In this document: positions 45,111 to 53,809 of the stretch, one piece after another
Layout: the number at the start of each line of letters is the position of its first letter
Position numbering within the stretch: position 1 is the stretch's first letter
NCBI RefSeq assembly: GCF_042684705.1
Contig: NZ_JBHULZ010000041.1
Coordinates: forward strand, 744,001 to 808,000
Length of the DNA: 64,000 bases
From: Mesonia sediminis
GTDB taxonomy: Bacteria > Bacteroidota > Bacteroidia > Flavobacteriales > Flavobacteriaceae
Reading direction: 5' to 3'
The notes under the pieces: generated by a model
The model's input: only the letters and a program-made list of their open reading frames with translations
What the model was told of the DNA's origin: nothing
Databases searched by the model: none
Made by a program: the position numbers and the translations under genes

Positions 45111-45285
45111 GAATCTCTCTCCGCTCACACAAATCTTACTTGTTTTTGGTGGTCTAGTGGTATTATTTCTGGCCGTAATCGCTAATAACAACCGCAACAA
45201 AAGCAAGCGTAAACCCAGAAATACGCGAGCATTTAAAGAGCGTTTAAAAGCCAAAAGAGAAGAAAAGGAAAAAGAGAATGCATAA
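45100..45285 (+). CDS. Small membrane protein with basic tail
   Basis: 61 residues: one transmembrane helix (about 12-28, ILLVFGGLVVLFLAVIA) and a Lys/Arg-rich cytoplasmic tail (KSKRKPRNTRAFKERLKAKR). It overlaps the ABC ATPase stop by 11 bp, so it is co-translated. Not a recognised family. It may be an accessory subunit of that transporter (inference). Confidence 0.6.
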   Translation: MQFENLSPLTQILLVFGGLVVLFLAVIANNNRNKSKRKPRNTRAFKERLKAKREEKEKENA

Positions 45286-45436
45286 GGAATTACTATAAAT
45301 GGTTTAGGCTACCAATTTGAACCGAGTCATTCGCATCCTTTAAAATTTTGGCTTCATCTCTCAATACATTTAAATTGATTATATAAAAATTCTACATTTA
45401 TCTTTTTCTTTCTTACTTTGTAGGCAAAAAAAGAAA

Positions 45437-46015
45437 ATGAAAATTTACACCAAGACAGGAGATCAAGGTACTACTGCCCTATTTGGCGGAACACGTGTAC
45501 CCAAACATCATATTCGCATAGAAAGTTACGGCAGTGTAGATGAACTCAATGCCCAAATTGGTTTAATCAAAGATCAAGATATCGACCTGGATACAAAACA
45601 AGATCTATTTGCCATACAGCATCATTTATTTACGCTTGGCGCGGAATTAGCCACCGATCCGCAAAAAGCCCAATTAAAAAACGGCAAAGAGCGTTTAGCC
45701 ATTAAAAAAGTCAACGATCAAGAGATAAGCTTTTTAGAAGAACGCATCGATCAGATGAATGAGCGTCTCCCGCAGATGACGCATTTCATTTTACCAGGGG
45801 GCCATACTACCGTGTCATATTGTCATATCGCACGCTGTGTTTGCCGACGTGCCGAGCGCATGGCTGCCGCTTTAAACGAACTCGAACCTTTTGATCCGAG
45901 TATTTTGAGTTATTTGAACCGATTATCGGATTATCTTTTTGTGCTGGCACGAAAATTGACAAATGATCTAGGTGTAGACGAAATAAAGTGGATTCCAAAG
46001 AAGGATGAAAATTAA
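45437..46015 (+). CDS. Cob(I)alamin adenosyltransferase (PduO type)
   Basis: 192 residues. N-terminal KIYTKTGDQGTTALFGG, HFILPGGHT and RCVCRRAERMAAAL are PduO-family marks for ATP and corrinoid binding. It makes adenosylcobalamin from cob(I)alamin and ATP. This fits with MeaB at 54935, since both serve adenosylcobalamin-dependent methylmalonyl-CoA mutase. That mutase is not in the window. Confidence 0.94.
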   Translation: MKIYTKTGDQGTTALFGGTRVPKHHIRIESYGSVDELNAQIGLIKDQDIDLDTKQDLFAIQHHLFTLGAELATDPQKAQLKNGKERLAIKKVNDQEISFLEERIDQMNERLPQMTHFILPGGHTTVSYCHIARCVCRRAERMAAALNELEPFDPSILSYLNRLSDYLFVLARKLTNDLGVDEIKWIPKKDEN

Positions 46016-46086
46016 GCTTAAAACCAGCTTTATTTGTGAAGCACAAGTTCTTATAAATCAAAAAAATAAAATAATAGATTTTTTTC

Positions 46087-46116
46087 TTGGATTATTCAAT
46101 TAAAAATTTATTTTTG
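46087..46116 (+). promoter_or_regulatory. Bacteroidota-type promoter for the DUF2795 gene
   Basis: TTG (46087-46089), a 19-bp spacer and TATTTTTG (46109-46116) match the -33/-7 consensus of the Bacteroidota primary sigma factor. The start codon is 23 bp further on. Confidence 0.7.
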
Positions 46117-46139
46117 CAGAAATTAAACACGAGTATCAG

Positions 46140-46361
46140 ATGTATTGGACTTTAGAATTAGCATCCTACTTAAGTGATGCCCCTTGGCCGGCAACCAAAG
46201 ATGAATTGATAGATTATGCTATTAGAACGGGAGCTCCTTTAGAGGTGGTTGAAAATTTACAATCTATAGAAGATGAAGGTGATTCTTATGATTCAATAGA
46301 GGAAATTTGGCCAGATTACCCCACCGATGAAGATTACCTTTGGAACGAAGATGAATATTAA
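46140..46361 (+). CDS. DUF2795 domain protein
   Basis: 73 residues. N-terminal half fits DUF2795 (LASYLSDAPWPATKDELIDYAIRTGAPLEVVENL), with a highly acidic C-terminal half ending DEDYLWNEDEY. Function unknown. It has its own promoter and terminator, so it is a monocistronic small gene in front of secA. Confidence 0.85.
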   Translation: MYWTLELASYLSDAPWPATKDELIDYAIRTGAPLEVVENLQSIEDEGDSYDSIEEIWPDYPTDEDYLWNEDEY

Positions 46362-46380
46362 AAATCAGCAAAATAACTAG

Positions 46381-46410
46381 AAAAAAGTCTCCCTGTGAGG
46401 CTTTTTTTTT
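46381..46410 (+). terminator. Intrinsic terminator after the DUF2795 gene
   Basis: AAAGTCTC and GAGGCTTT form an 8-bp stem with one G-U, preceded by A-rich and followed by T-rich sequence up to 46410. Confidence 0.75.
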
Positions 46411-46413
46411 GCT

Positions 46414-46421
46414 TACATTTG
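46414..46421 (+). promoter_or_regulatory. -7 promoter box of secA
   Basis: TACATTTG is an exact TAnnTTTG match 25 bp before the secA ATG and just after the terminator. No clear -33 element. Confidence 0.5.
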
Positions 46422-46446
46422 ACACTTATAAAAACAATTACAAGTT

Positions 46447-49400
46447 ATGGGGTTTTTAGACTCGGTATTAAAAGTATTTATTGGCGACAAGTCTGAAAAA
46501 GACATCAAAGCCATCAAACCTATTGTAGAAAAAATCAAAGCTTTAGAAAAAGACTTTGAACAACTTAGCCTCGATCAATTAAGGCAGAAAACAAGCGATT
46601 TTAAAGCTAAAATAAAAGCGGCTACCCAAAATTTAACCGAAGAAATTGCGGCTTTAAAAGAAAAAGCTAGTCAAGAAGAAGACATCAACCTTAAAGAAGA
46701 CCATTACAATAAAATAGACAGCCTCGAGAAAGAGGTTTATACGGTTTCTGAGCAAGTTTTAAATGATATATTACCAGAAGCTTTTGCAACGGTTAAAGAA
46801 ACCGCCAAACGCTTTTGCCATAACGAGCGTTTAGAGGTAACTGCCACCGCCTATGATCGCGAACTTTCGGCCAGCAAAGACTATGTAAGTCTAGAGGGAG
46901 AAGATAAAGCCATTTGGTTAAACCGATGGGATGCCGCCGGTAAAGAAGTGCAGTGGGATATGATTCATTACGACGTGCAGTTGATTGGTGGTATCGCCAT
47001 GCACCAAGGTAAAATTGCCGAAATGCAAACGGGTGAAGGGAAAACCTTAGTGGCAACCCTACCGGTATACCTTAATGCATTAACCGGAAAGGGTGTACAC
47101 TTGGTAACGGTAAACGATTACTTGGCCAAACGAGATAGCGCTTGGATGGCCCCGATTTTCCAATTCCATGGGCTTACGGTAGATTGTATCGATTATCATA
47201 AACCTAATTCTGAAGCTAGAAGAAAAGCTTATAATGCCGATATTACCTATGGTACCAACAACGAGTTTGGTTTTGACTACCTGCGTGATAATATGAGTCA
47301 CTCCCCTAATGATTTAGTTCAGCGTAAGCACAACTATGCCATTGTAGATGAGGTCGATTCGGTATTGATTGATGATGCTCGAACTCCACTTATTATTTCG
47401 GGACCGGTGCCTAAAGGAGATGTGCACGAATTTGATGCGCTAAAACCTCAAATCAGTAAAATAGTTGAAGTTCAGCGCAAGTATCTAGTTGGCGTATTGG
47501 CAGAAGCCAAAAAGCTCATCGCTGCAGGAGATACCAAACAAGGTGGATTTTTATTGCTTCGCGTTTTCCGCGGATTACCTAAAAACAAAGCATTAATCAA
47601 ATTTTTAAGTGAAGAAGGTATTAAGCAACTACTGCAAAAAACCGAAAATCACTATATGCAAGACAACAACCGCGAGATGCCTAAAGTAGACGCTGAGTTG
47701 TATTTTGTGATTGAAGAGAAAAACAACCAAATTGACTTAACCGATAAGGGAGTTGAGTTTTTATCGGGTAAAGAAGATCCTAACTTTTTTGTGATGCCCG
47801 AGATTGGTATGGAAATCTCTAAAATTGAGCAAAAAAATCTACCTAAAGAAGAAGAAGCTGCTTTAAAAGAAGAACTCTTTAGAGATTATAGTGTAAAAAG
47901 CGAAAGAATTCACACCCTGCGCCAACTTTTAAAAGCCTATACGCTTTTTGAAAAAGATACCGAGTATGTGGTGATGGACAATAAGGTGAAGATTGTAGAT
48001 GAGCAGACAGGGCGTATTATGGATGGACGTAGATATAGCGACGGGTTACACCAAGCTATTGAGGCCAAGGAGAATGTAAAGATTGAAGATGCCACGCAAA
48101 CCTTTGCTACCGTAACCTTACAAAATTACTTTAGAATGTACGGCAAGTTATCGGGTATGACCGGTACAGCGGTAACCGAGGCGGGCGAATTCTGGGAAAT
48201 TTATGAATTAGATGTTGTTGAAATTCCTACCAACCGTCCTATTGCACGTAAAGATAAAGACGATTTGGTATACAAAACCAAACGCGAAAAATACAATGCA
48301 GTTATTGAGGAGGTAACCAAATTATCTCAAGCAGGACGCCCCGTACTTATAGGTACAACCTCGGTAGATATTTCAGAGCTGCTTAGCCGTATGCTTAAAA
48401 TAAGAAATGTGCCGCATAATGTATTGAATGCAAAATTACACAAGAAAGAAGCAGATATTGTAGAAGAAGCGGGTAAAGCTGGAGTGGTAACCATTGCAAC
48501 CAATATGGCTGGTCGTGGTACCGATATTAAACTGAGTAAAGAAGTGAAAGAAGCTGGTGGTTTGGCCATTATTGGTACCGAACGCCACGATTCGAGACGA
48601 GTAGACAGACAGTTAAGAGGTCGTGCTGGTCGTCAAGGAGATCCAGGTAGCTCACAATTCTACGTTTCTTTAGAAGATAACTTAATGCGCCTATTTGGTA
48701 GTGAACGTATTGCTAAATTAATGGACCGCATGGGGCTTGAAGAAGGTGAGGTGATACAACATGGTATGATTTCTAAATCTATAGAACGCGCCCAGAAAAA
48801 AGTAGAGGAAAACAATTTTGGTGTAAGAAAGCGCTTGTTAGAATATGATGATGTGATGAATGCGCAGCGTGAAGTGATTTACAAGCGTAGATACCACGCT
48901 CTATTCGGGGAGCGTTTACGTGTTGATTTGGCCAATATGATTTTCGATCTATCGGAATCGATTACCGAAACCAACAAAAATGCTGCTGATTTTAAAAACT
49001 TTGAATTTGAGTTGATTCGTTATTTCTCTATGGATTCTCCTGTAGATGAAAAAACTTTTGAAAAACTAAAGCCACAAGAGTTAGCGGGTAAAGTTTATAA
49101 AGCTGCTTATGCCAATTACGAAGAGCGTATGCGGGCTAATGCAGATAGAGCTTATCCTGTAATAAAACAAATTTTTGAAACCCAAGGTGATCGTTTTGAG
49201 CGTATTGGAGTACCTTTCTCTGATGGTCAAAAAACCTTACAGGTTGCCACCAATTTAAAAATGGCTTATGAAACCGAAGGTAAACAATTGGTTCAAGATT
49301 TCGAGAAAAATATCACTTTGGCTATTATCGATGATGCTTGGAAAACCCATTTGCGTAAAATGGATGAATTAAAGCAAAGTGTACAACTTGCGGTTCACGA

Positions 49401-49806
49401 ACAAAAAGACCCCTTGCTTATTTATAAATTTGAGGCGTTTGAATTGTTTAAAGCAATGCTAGACGAGGTAAATAAAGAGGTGATTTCTTTCTTGTTTAAA
49501 GGAGAAATACCTCAGCAAGAAACCAATATTCAAGAAGCTAGAGAGCAAAGACCTAAAGAAAATCTAGAGACTTCTAAAGAGGAAATCCCTAATATGGATG
49601 AGCGTGCCGCTCAAAACAGAGCCGCGGGTCAACAAGCCTCACAACAACCACAAGTAACCGAAACCATTGTTCGTGAACAACCTAAAATCGGTCGCAATGA
49701 CAAGGTGACTATTCGCAATGTTGCCACTGGAGAAAGCAAAACTTTAAAATACAAACAAGCGATCCCCTTATTAGAAAAAGGGCAATGGGTTTTAACTAAA
49801 CACTAA
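46447..49806 (+). CDS. secA: Preprotein translocase ATPase SecA
   Basis: 1119 residues, longer than the roughly 900 of E. coli. Walker A MQTGEGKT is near 193-200 and the DEAD-type VDEVDS near 300-305. An extra segment of about 130 residues follows (region of RKYLVGVLAEAKKLIAAGDTKQ), the Bacteroidota insert. The second motor domain has ATNMAGRGTDIKL and RQLRGRAGRQGDPG. The C-terminus ends VTIRNVATGESKTLKYKQAI..LTKH and lacks the usual Cys/His zinc-binding tail that contacts SecB. It drives Sec export through SecYEG. Confidence 0.97.
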   Translation: MGFLDSVLKVFIGDKSEKDIKAIKPIVEKIKALEKDFEQLSLDQLRQKTSDFKAKIKAATQNLTEEIAALKEKASQEEDINLKEDHYNKIDSLEKEVYTVSEQVLNDILPEAFATVKETAKRFCHNERLEVTATAYDRELSASKDYVSLEGEDKAIWLNRWDAAGKEVQWDMIHYDVQLIGGIAMHQGKIAEMQTGEGKTLVATLPVYLNALTGKGVHLVTVNDYLAKRDSAWMAPIFQFHGLTVDCIDYHKPNSEARRKAYNADITYGTNNEFGFDYLRDNMSHSPNDLVQRKHNYAIVDEVDSVLIDDARTPLIISGPVPKGDVHEFDALKPQISKIVEVQRKYLVGVLAEAKKLIAAGDTKQGGFLLLRVFRGLPKNKALIKFLSEEGIKQLLQKTENHYMQDNNREMPKVDAELYFVIEEKNNQIDLTDKGVEFLSGKEDPNFFVMPEIGMEISKIEQKNLPKEEEAALKEELFRDYSVKSERIHTLRQLLKAYTLFEKDTEYVVMDNKVKIVDEQTGRIMDGRRYSDGLHQAIEAKENVKIEDATQTFATVTLQNYFRMYGKLSGMTGTAVTEAGEFWEIYELDVVEIPTNRPIARKDKDDLVYKTKREKYNAVIEEVTKLSQAGRPVLIGTTSVDISELLSRMLKIRNVPHNVLNAKLHKKEADIVEEAGKAGVVTIATNMAGRGTDIKLSKEVKEAGGLAIIGTERHDSRRVDRQLRGRAGRQGDPGSSQFYVSLEDNLMRLFGSERIAKLMDRMGLEEGEVIQHGMISKSIERAQKKVEENNFGVRKRLLEYDDVMNAQREVIYKRRYHALFGERLRVDLANMIFDLSESITETNKNAADFKNFEFELIRYFSMDSPVDEKTFEKLKPQELAGKVYKAAYANYEERMRANADRAYPVIKQIFETQGDRFERIGVPFSDGQKTLQVATNLKMAYETEGKQLVQDFEKNITLAIIDDAWKTHLRKMDELKQSVQLAVHEQKDPLLIYKFEAFELFKAMLDEVNKEVISFLFKGEIPQQETNIQEAREQRPKENLETSKEEIPNMDERAAQNRAAGQQASQQPQVTETIVREQPKIGRNDKVTIRNVATGESKTLKYKQAIPLLEKGQWVLTKH

Positions 49807-49830
49807 AACACCATACCTTTTAAAAACAAA

Positions 49831-49885
49831 GCGGTCTTATACCTTAAAAGTCTTTTGTAGAACTTTTTTTGATAAGGCCGCATTT
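49831..49885 (+). terminator. Terminator-like nested hairpin after secA
   Basis: GCGGTCTTAT (49831-49840) pairs with ATAAGGCCGC (49872-49881, one G-U). Inside, AAAAGT pairs with ACTTTT followed by T's. Confidence 0.55.
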
Positions 49886-49926
49886 TGTATTTTTACTTCA
49901 TACAATAAGTCAACAGAGCAACTCGC

Positions 49927-50403
49927 ATGAAAAATTTTAAAATAGAATTTAAATGGGCCATTTACTTTAGTATTCTAACATTATTCTGGTTAAGTATAGA
50001 AAAAGGTGTAGGGCTTCACGACCAGCATATCGATTTACATCCCATTTACACCAACTTAATCGCTATACCTTATATATTGTTGTATTACCTCGCATTACGA
50101 CAAAAAAGAGAATGGTTTTATAATGGCAAAATCACTTGGTCGCAAGCCATGATCTCTGGTGCCGTTTTATCGGCAATAGTTGCGCTTCTATCCCCACTAG
50201 TACAATACATCGGAGCCACCTTTATAACTCCCGATTATTTTAAAAATGCCACCGAATACGCCATCGAGCAACGTAATATGAATCCAGATTTAGCCAAGCA
50301 ATATTTTAGTATGCGCAGCTATATCATACAATCTATATTCTTTGCCTTGGCCATGGGTATTGTGACTTCTGCCCTAGTAGCGCTTTTTGTCAAGAAAAAG
50401 TAG
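49927..50403 (+). CDS. DUF4199 family membrane protein
   Basis: 158 residues with four membrane helices (IYFSILTLFWLSIEKG, YTNLIAIPYILLYYLAL, MISGAVLSAIVALLSPLV, IIQSIFFALAMGIVTSALVALF) and a YAIEQRNMNPDLAKQYF-like loop, as in DUF4199 proteins of Bacteroidota. Function unknown. It converges with the M23 peptidase gene, leaving only 1 bp between stops. Confidence 0.85.
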   Translation: MKNFKIEFKWAIYFSILTLFWLSIEKGVGLHDQHIDLHPIYTNLIAIPYILLYYLALRQKREWFYNGKITWSQAMISGAVLSAIVALLSPLVQYIGATFITPDYFKNATEYAIEQRNMNPDLAKQYFSMRSYIIQSIFFALAMGIVTSALVALFVKKK

Positions 50404-50404
50404 C

Positions 50405-51097
50405 TTACGCGGATTTATATTTTAGCAGTAAATTAGGATCGGGACAATTTTTCAGGTAGTAGGGCTTTTCTAAAGCCGTTGCTACGCCTGGATAATCTCC
50501 CTCATAATTTTCAAGATCTAAAATCAATTGAAAATGTAAATGCGGCGCATAATCACCATTTACCAATGTCTCTCCTAGAAAACCAATGGTACCTCCTGCT
50601 TTTACAAAATCGCCTTGTTTTAGAAGCGATAGACTGGCTATACTCAAATGACCGTATAAACTGAAGAATTGACGCCCATTTATTTGATGTTCTAAAAGTA
50701 GTGTTGGACCATAATTTCCGTACCCTTCATTGTTCGCTAAACTGTGCACACGACCGGCTATAGGAGCCACAACAGGTGTTTCTGCAGGTGCCCAAAAATC
50801 AACCCCCAGGTGTAAATTTCTCTTTTGTGCTTCATCTGTCAAAAAATGCATACTCCGATCATAAATTTGTCGCAATTCCATATATCCGCCAAAAGCGACT
50901 TGAGCTCCTTTTTTATGCAACCATTTCGTCAAGTGATCTTGCATTTGCTCCGGGTGAAACAGAGCCGTGGTACTAAACAATTTTTGATGAATTGAAAGGT
51001 CTAAAGGAATATAAGTCTGATGTGAAAAGCCTTTAATTACCGGTGTAAAATCCGTAGTAAGCGATGATAAAAAAGCTAAAGAAGGTTTATTAGACAT
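50405..51097 (-). CDS. M23 family metallopeptidase
   Basis: 230 residues. The LytM/M23 core has zinc ligands in HLGVDF and HLHF (APHLHFQL), plus the SLYGHLS segment. There is no signal peptide in the visible N-terminus (SNKPSLAFLSSLTTDF), unlike most cell-wall M23 enzymes, so location is unclear. M23 enzymes cut peptidoglycan crosslinks. A strong hairpin (51101-51135) sits directly before the start codon. Confidence 0.88.
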   Translation of the reverse strand: MSNKPSLAFLSSLTTDFTPVIKGFSHQTYIPLDLSIHQKLFSTTALFHPEQMQDHLTKWLHKKGAQVAFGGYMELRQIYDRSMHFLTDEAQKRNLHLGVDFWAPAETPVVAPIAGRVHSLANNEGYGNYGPTLLLEHQINGRQFFSLYGHLSIASLSLLKQGDFVKAGGTIGFLGETLVNGDYAPHLHFQLILDLENYEGDYPGVATALEKPYYLKNCPDPNLLLKYKSA

Positions 51098-51100
51098 AAA

Positions 51101-51135
51101 AAAAATAGTTTCACTTATAAAGCAAAACTATTTTT
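51101..51135 (-). terminator. Hairpin with T-run between the ECF-cassette gene and the M23 gene
   Basis: AAAAATAGTTT (51101-51111) pairs with AAACTATTTTT (51125-51135), 11 bp. On the minus strand it is followed by a run of T's and, three bases on, the M23 ATG. It ends the 51158-52582 transcript but also occupies the M23 leader. Confidence 0.7.
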
Positions 51136-51157
51136 ACACAAAAACCAAATAAAAAAA

Positions 51158-52582
51158 CTAATTAAAAACAACTTTACTAAATTTCACATCGAGATTGATT
51201 CGATTATCGGTTGCTTTATCTTTAAAGTAACCTGTAACCAACTCTGTGCCATAAGTGTTATCTCGAGTAACTTTAATACTAGTGGGTAGTTTCAAATTGC
51301 TTTTACTACCCGTATAATTGAGCTCAAAGGCCAGTTTTGGCATTGCTATACTCATATCGGTATTACTCAAGTTCATATCAAGACGATTAAAATCGGCTCC
51401 TATTTTCAAAATTTTTATCTGTCCGAAGGCACTGGTTAATCTACCAAAGCCATTCCACTCTTCTATACTTAAATCACTTGCGTTCGCTCTTAAGGCCATA
51501 CTTTTCACCTTGCCTATTTGAGCTTTTTTTACATAGTTTAAATGCAGTTCTCCGTGTTCCCAAAAACTAATATTTATGGGAGCATAAGCTACCTCTACCC
51601 TGTTGTTTTCTCCTGTTATCAAATCCGCTTTAAGCGATGCATAGGCCAATTGCACCTGAAGGTTACTAACCGGTTTTAGCATATCTAAACTGCCATAGCG
51701 CTGATTGATTTTTATACTAGATTGTGAAGGAATTTTAATTTTTATAGTAGGAACGATTAAGGTTTTCTCTGCTGACTTATTTGCATTAGGACTCAGCGTA
51801 GAAACCATAAAAATTTGGGTTGTTTTTCTTCCGTCAGGATGCTCTATAACCTCTTTTTTTATGTGCGTATTGGAATTATTTTCGCTCATTGACCAAGCGG
51901 TAATTCTTTCATTGAACTGGGCTTCCATTTGCTGCATTTTGCGCTCTAACTCTTGGCGCCAGGTTTGATTGCCTGCATTTTTTTGCAATTCAGATTGACG
52001 TTGAAGCACTGCGGCATTTTCTTTATCTTCTAAGAAAGATAACACCAAATTTTCATAAGCCCTTAAGTATTCTTTTCCTTGCTTCTGGTAGGCGCTATAA
52101 TCAAATTTGAGTTTACTGATGTTTTGAAGTGCGCTAGTGGTAATATTAAGCGCATTTAACTCGGCTAGCAAATTCTGCATCAATTTCATTTCGCCTGGCT
52201 TAGGATAATCTGCTGCTGTTTCGCTGGTCAATGTTGCTTTTTGTAATTCGTAGGCGATTTGCTGTGCAGGCCGAGCAAAAGAACGCAAAAAAATACGGTC
52301 TTTATCCGCTTTAAAGCTCACCCCCCAGAGTTTTTTAATTTGTTCGATTTGTTTTTCAGACAAATCTATACCTTCAACAAAGGCTTCAATCTCGGTTCTA
52401 TTTTGGTCCCAAGTTTCAATGATAACTCGGGTGTGCCTAGACTCTAAATCTAAACTCGGTTTGGCATTAACCTCTAGTTTTTCGTGTAATAATGTGGTTT
52501 TTTGGGCTACCAAAGCAGTAGTCGTCAAACCAAAAAAACTAAGGATTAACACTTTACAATAATAAATAGCTAATTTTCTCAT
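51158..52582 (-). CDS. Secreted protein of unknown function in the ECF sigma cassette
   Basis: 474 residues with signal peptide (KLAIYYCKVLILSFFGLTTTALVAQ). The N-terminal part has helical segments (about 100-230); the C-terminal half is repetitive beta sequence (SLDMLKPVSNLQVQLAYASL, ANASDLSIEEWNGFG) like a DUF4097-type beta-helix. It follows the anti-sigma-like gene by 1 bp, so it is co-transcribed with the sigma factor and may be its regulatory target or signal input. The gene contains one copy of the ATCCGCTTTAAGCG motif (51623). Confidence 0.78.
   Translation of the reverse strand: MRKLAIYYCKVLILSFFGLTTTALVAQKTTLLHEKLEVNAKPSLDLESRHTRVIIETWDQNRTEIEAFVEGIDLSEKQIEQIKKLWGVSFKADKDRIFLRSFARPAQQIAYELQKATLTSETAADYPKPGEMKLMQNLLAELNALNITTSALQNISKLKFDYSAYQKQGKEYLRAYENLVLSFLEDKENAAVLQRQSELQKNAGNQTWRQELERKMQQMEAQFNERITAWSMSENNSNTHIKKEVIEHPDGRKTTQIFMVSTLSPNANKSAEKTLIVPTIKIKIPSQSSIKINQRYGSLDMLKPVSNLQVQLAYASLKADLITGENNRVEVAYAPINISFWEHGELHLNYVKKAQIGKVKSMALRANASDLSIEEWNGFGRLTSAFGQIKILKIGADFNRLDMNLSNTDMSIAMPKLAFELNYTGSKSNLKLPTSIKVTRDNTYGTELVTGYFKDKATDNRINLDVKFSKVVFN
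51623..51636. repeat. ATCCGCTTTAAGCG motif, copy 3 (inside a gene)
   Basis: Exact 14-mer within the secreted-protein gene, encoding part of SLKADLI on the minus strand. Confidence 0.6.
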
Positions 52583-52583
52583 G

Positions 52584-53186
52584 CTATATGCTTATTCCCG
52601 TTAACTGTTGCTGCTGCTCTTGTTTAAGGGATTTTAATTTACTTTTTAGTCGTTTTAACAAGTCGAGTCTTAGCTCTAAGTTTTGAATAAGCGTACCTAT
52701 AGAGGCCTCGCTCACGCCATATTCTTTAATTTCTTCATTAAGCCTTAGGTATTCGTCATCGAGTTGCTCTAATTGTAGCATAAAATCATCTATTAATTCT
52801 TTATTTTCTGAGGTAATGGTTAAAGCGGCGAGCTCTGTATGCAAGTTGGCCAGATAAAAATCTTCTATCTTTTTAAATTCTGGCGAACTCTGGCTCAACA
52901 TAGTAGCTGGCACAACAGGAAGACTGCCTGGATTCACAGACTGACCTTCAACCAACTGCTCTTGATTTAATTGCGACGATGTAGGCCAAAACAGCACTCC
53001 GCTTACCAACGCCACTACTATAACAGCAGCAATTTTATACCAAAGAAAATAGTCTCTTTTCTTTTGAGATTCAGGAAACTCAGCCTCCAACCGACTTAAA
53101 AATCTATCTTTATGTCCATCTGCCAGGGGCGGATTTGCTTTTTTCTGGGCCTCAAACTGCAACATTTCTCTAAGATCCTGTGCCAT
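52584..53186 (-). CDS. Anti-sigma-factor-like membrane protein
   Basis: 200 residues. Cytoplasmic N-terminus of about 50 residues (AQDLREMLQFEAQKK..RFLSRLEAEF), one transmembrane helix (about 51-67, IAAVIVVALVSGVLFWP) and an extracytoplasmic coiled-coil-like part (LELRLDLLKRLKSKLKSLKQ). This single-TM layout and a 17-bp overlap with the ECF sigma gene suggest an anti-sigma factor. No ZAS zinc motif is seen. The call rests on context. Confidence 0.7.
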   Translation of the reverse strand: MAQDLREMLQFEAQKKANPPLADGHKDRFLSRLEAEFPESQKKRDYFLWYKIAAVIVVALVSGVLFWPTSSQLNQEQLVEGQSVNPGSLPVVPATMLSQSSPEFKKIEDFYLANLHTELAALTITSENKELIDDFMLQLEQLDDEYLRLNEEIKEYGVSEASIGTLIQNLELRLDLLKRLKSKLKSLKQEQQQQLTGISI

Positions 53187-53715
53187 GGTAAATATGTTTT
53201 AATTGTTCTTGCAACTTTTTCTTTCCTCGGTGCACAAGTGTACGCGACGATACTTGTGTTATATTCAAAATTTGCGCTATTTCTTCGTGGTCATAACCTT
53301 CGATTAAAAAGAGCATTAATGCAAAGCGATATTTATCGGGTAATTGAGCAATACAGTCTTTAACCTGCTCAACACTTATCTCGTCTGCAATACTCCAATT
53401 ATCTTCTTCTTCTACCTTACCTAAGGTTTGCTCGTTAATCGCAATTAAATTTAACTTTTTAGCTTTAAGCATATCTAAGCTAGTATTAATCACGATTCGT
53501 TTTAACCAAGCGCCAAAAGTAACTTCTCCTGTAAATTGATGCAGTTTTGAAAAGGCTTTGATAAAACCTTCTTGCATCGCCTCTTCGGCCTCGTGTTGAT
53601 TTTTTAAAAATCTCAAGGCGACATAATACATGGCATCACAGTATTTGTTATAAATCTTCAACTGTGCGCGTCTGTCTTGCTTTCGGCAGCGTTCGATTAA
53701 ATCGTTTTGAAACAA
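53170..53715 (-). CDS. ECF-type RNA polymerase sigma factor
   Basis: 181 residues. Region 2 (YNKYCDAMYYVALRFLKNQHEAEEAMQEGFIKAF) and region 4 (LPDKYRFALMLFLIEGYDHEEIAQIL) are clear. Start appears to be TTG at 53715, as no ATG precedes region 2. First gene of a three-gene cassette with an anti-sigma-like protein and a secreted protein, so it probably responds to an envelope signal. Confidence 0.92.
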   Translation of the reverse strand: MFQNDLIERCRKQDRRAQLKIYNKYCDAMYYVALRFLKNQHEAEEAMQEGFIKAFSKLHQFTGEVTFGAWLKRIVINTSLDMLKAKKLNLIAINEQTLGKVEEEDNWSIADEISVEQVKDCIAQLPDKYRFALMLFLIEGYDHEEIAQILNITQVSSRTLVHRGKKKLQEQLKHIYHGTGS

Positions 53716-53809
53716 AATAAAGCTTAATTAGTTTCTATTCATTTTTAAATACGATGGCCTTTTCTTATTGTTGCAGTTTCTAAAAAATTTTTATCTTCAC
53801 TTAAAAAAT

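Noticed and set aside
45287..45436. Cobalamin riboswitch before the adenosyltransferase gene
   Set aside because: The leader is only 150 bp, AT-rich, and no B12-box-like sequence was found.
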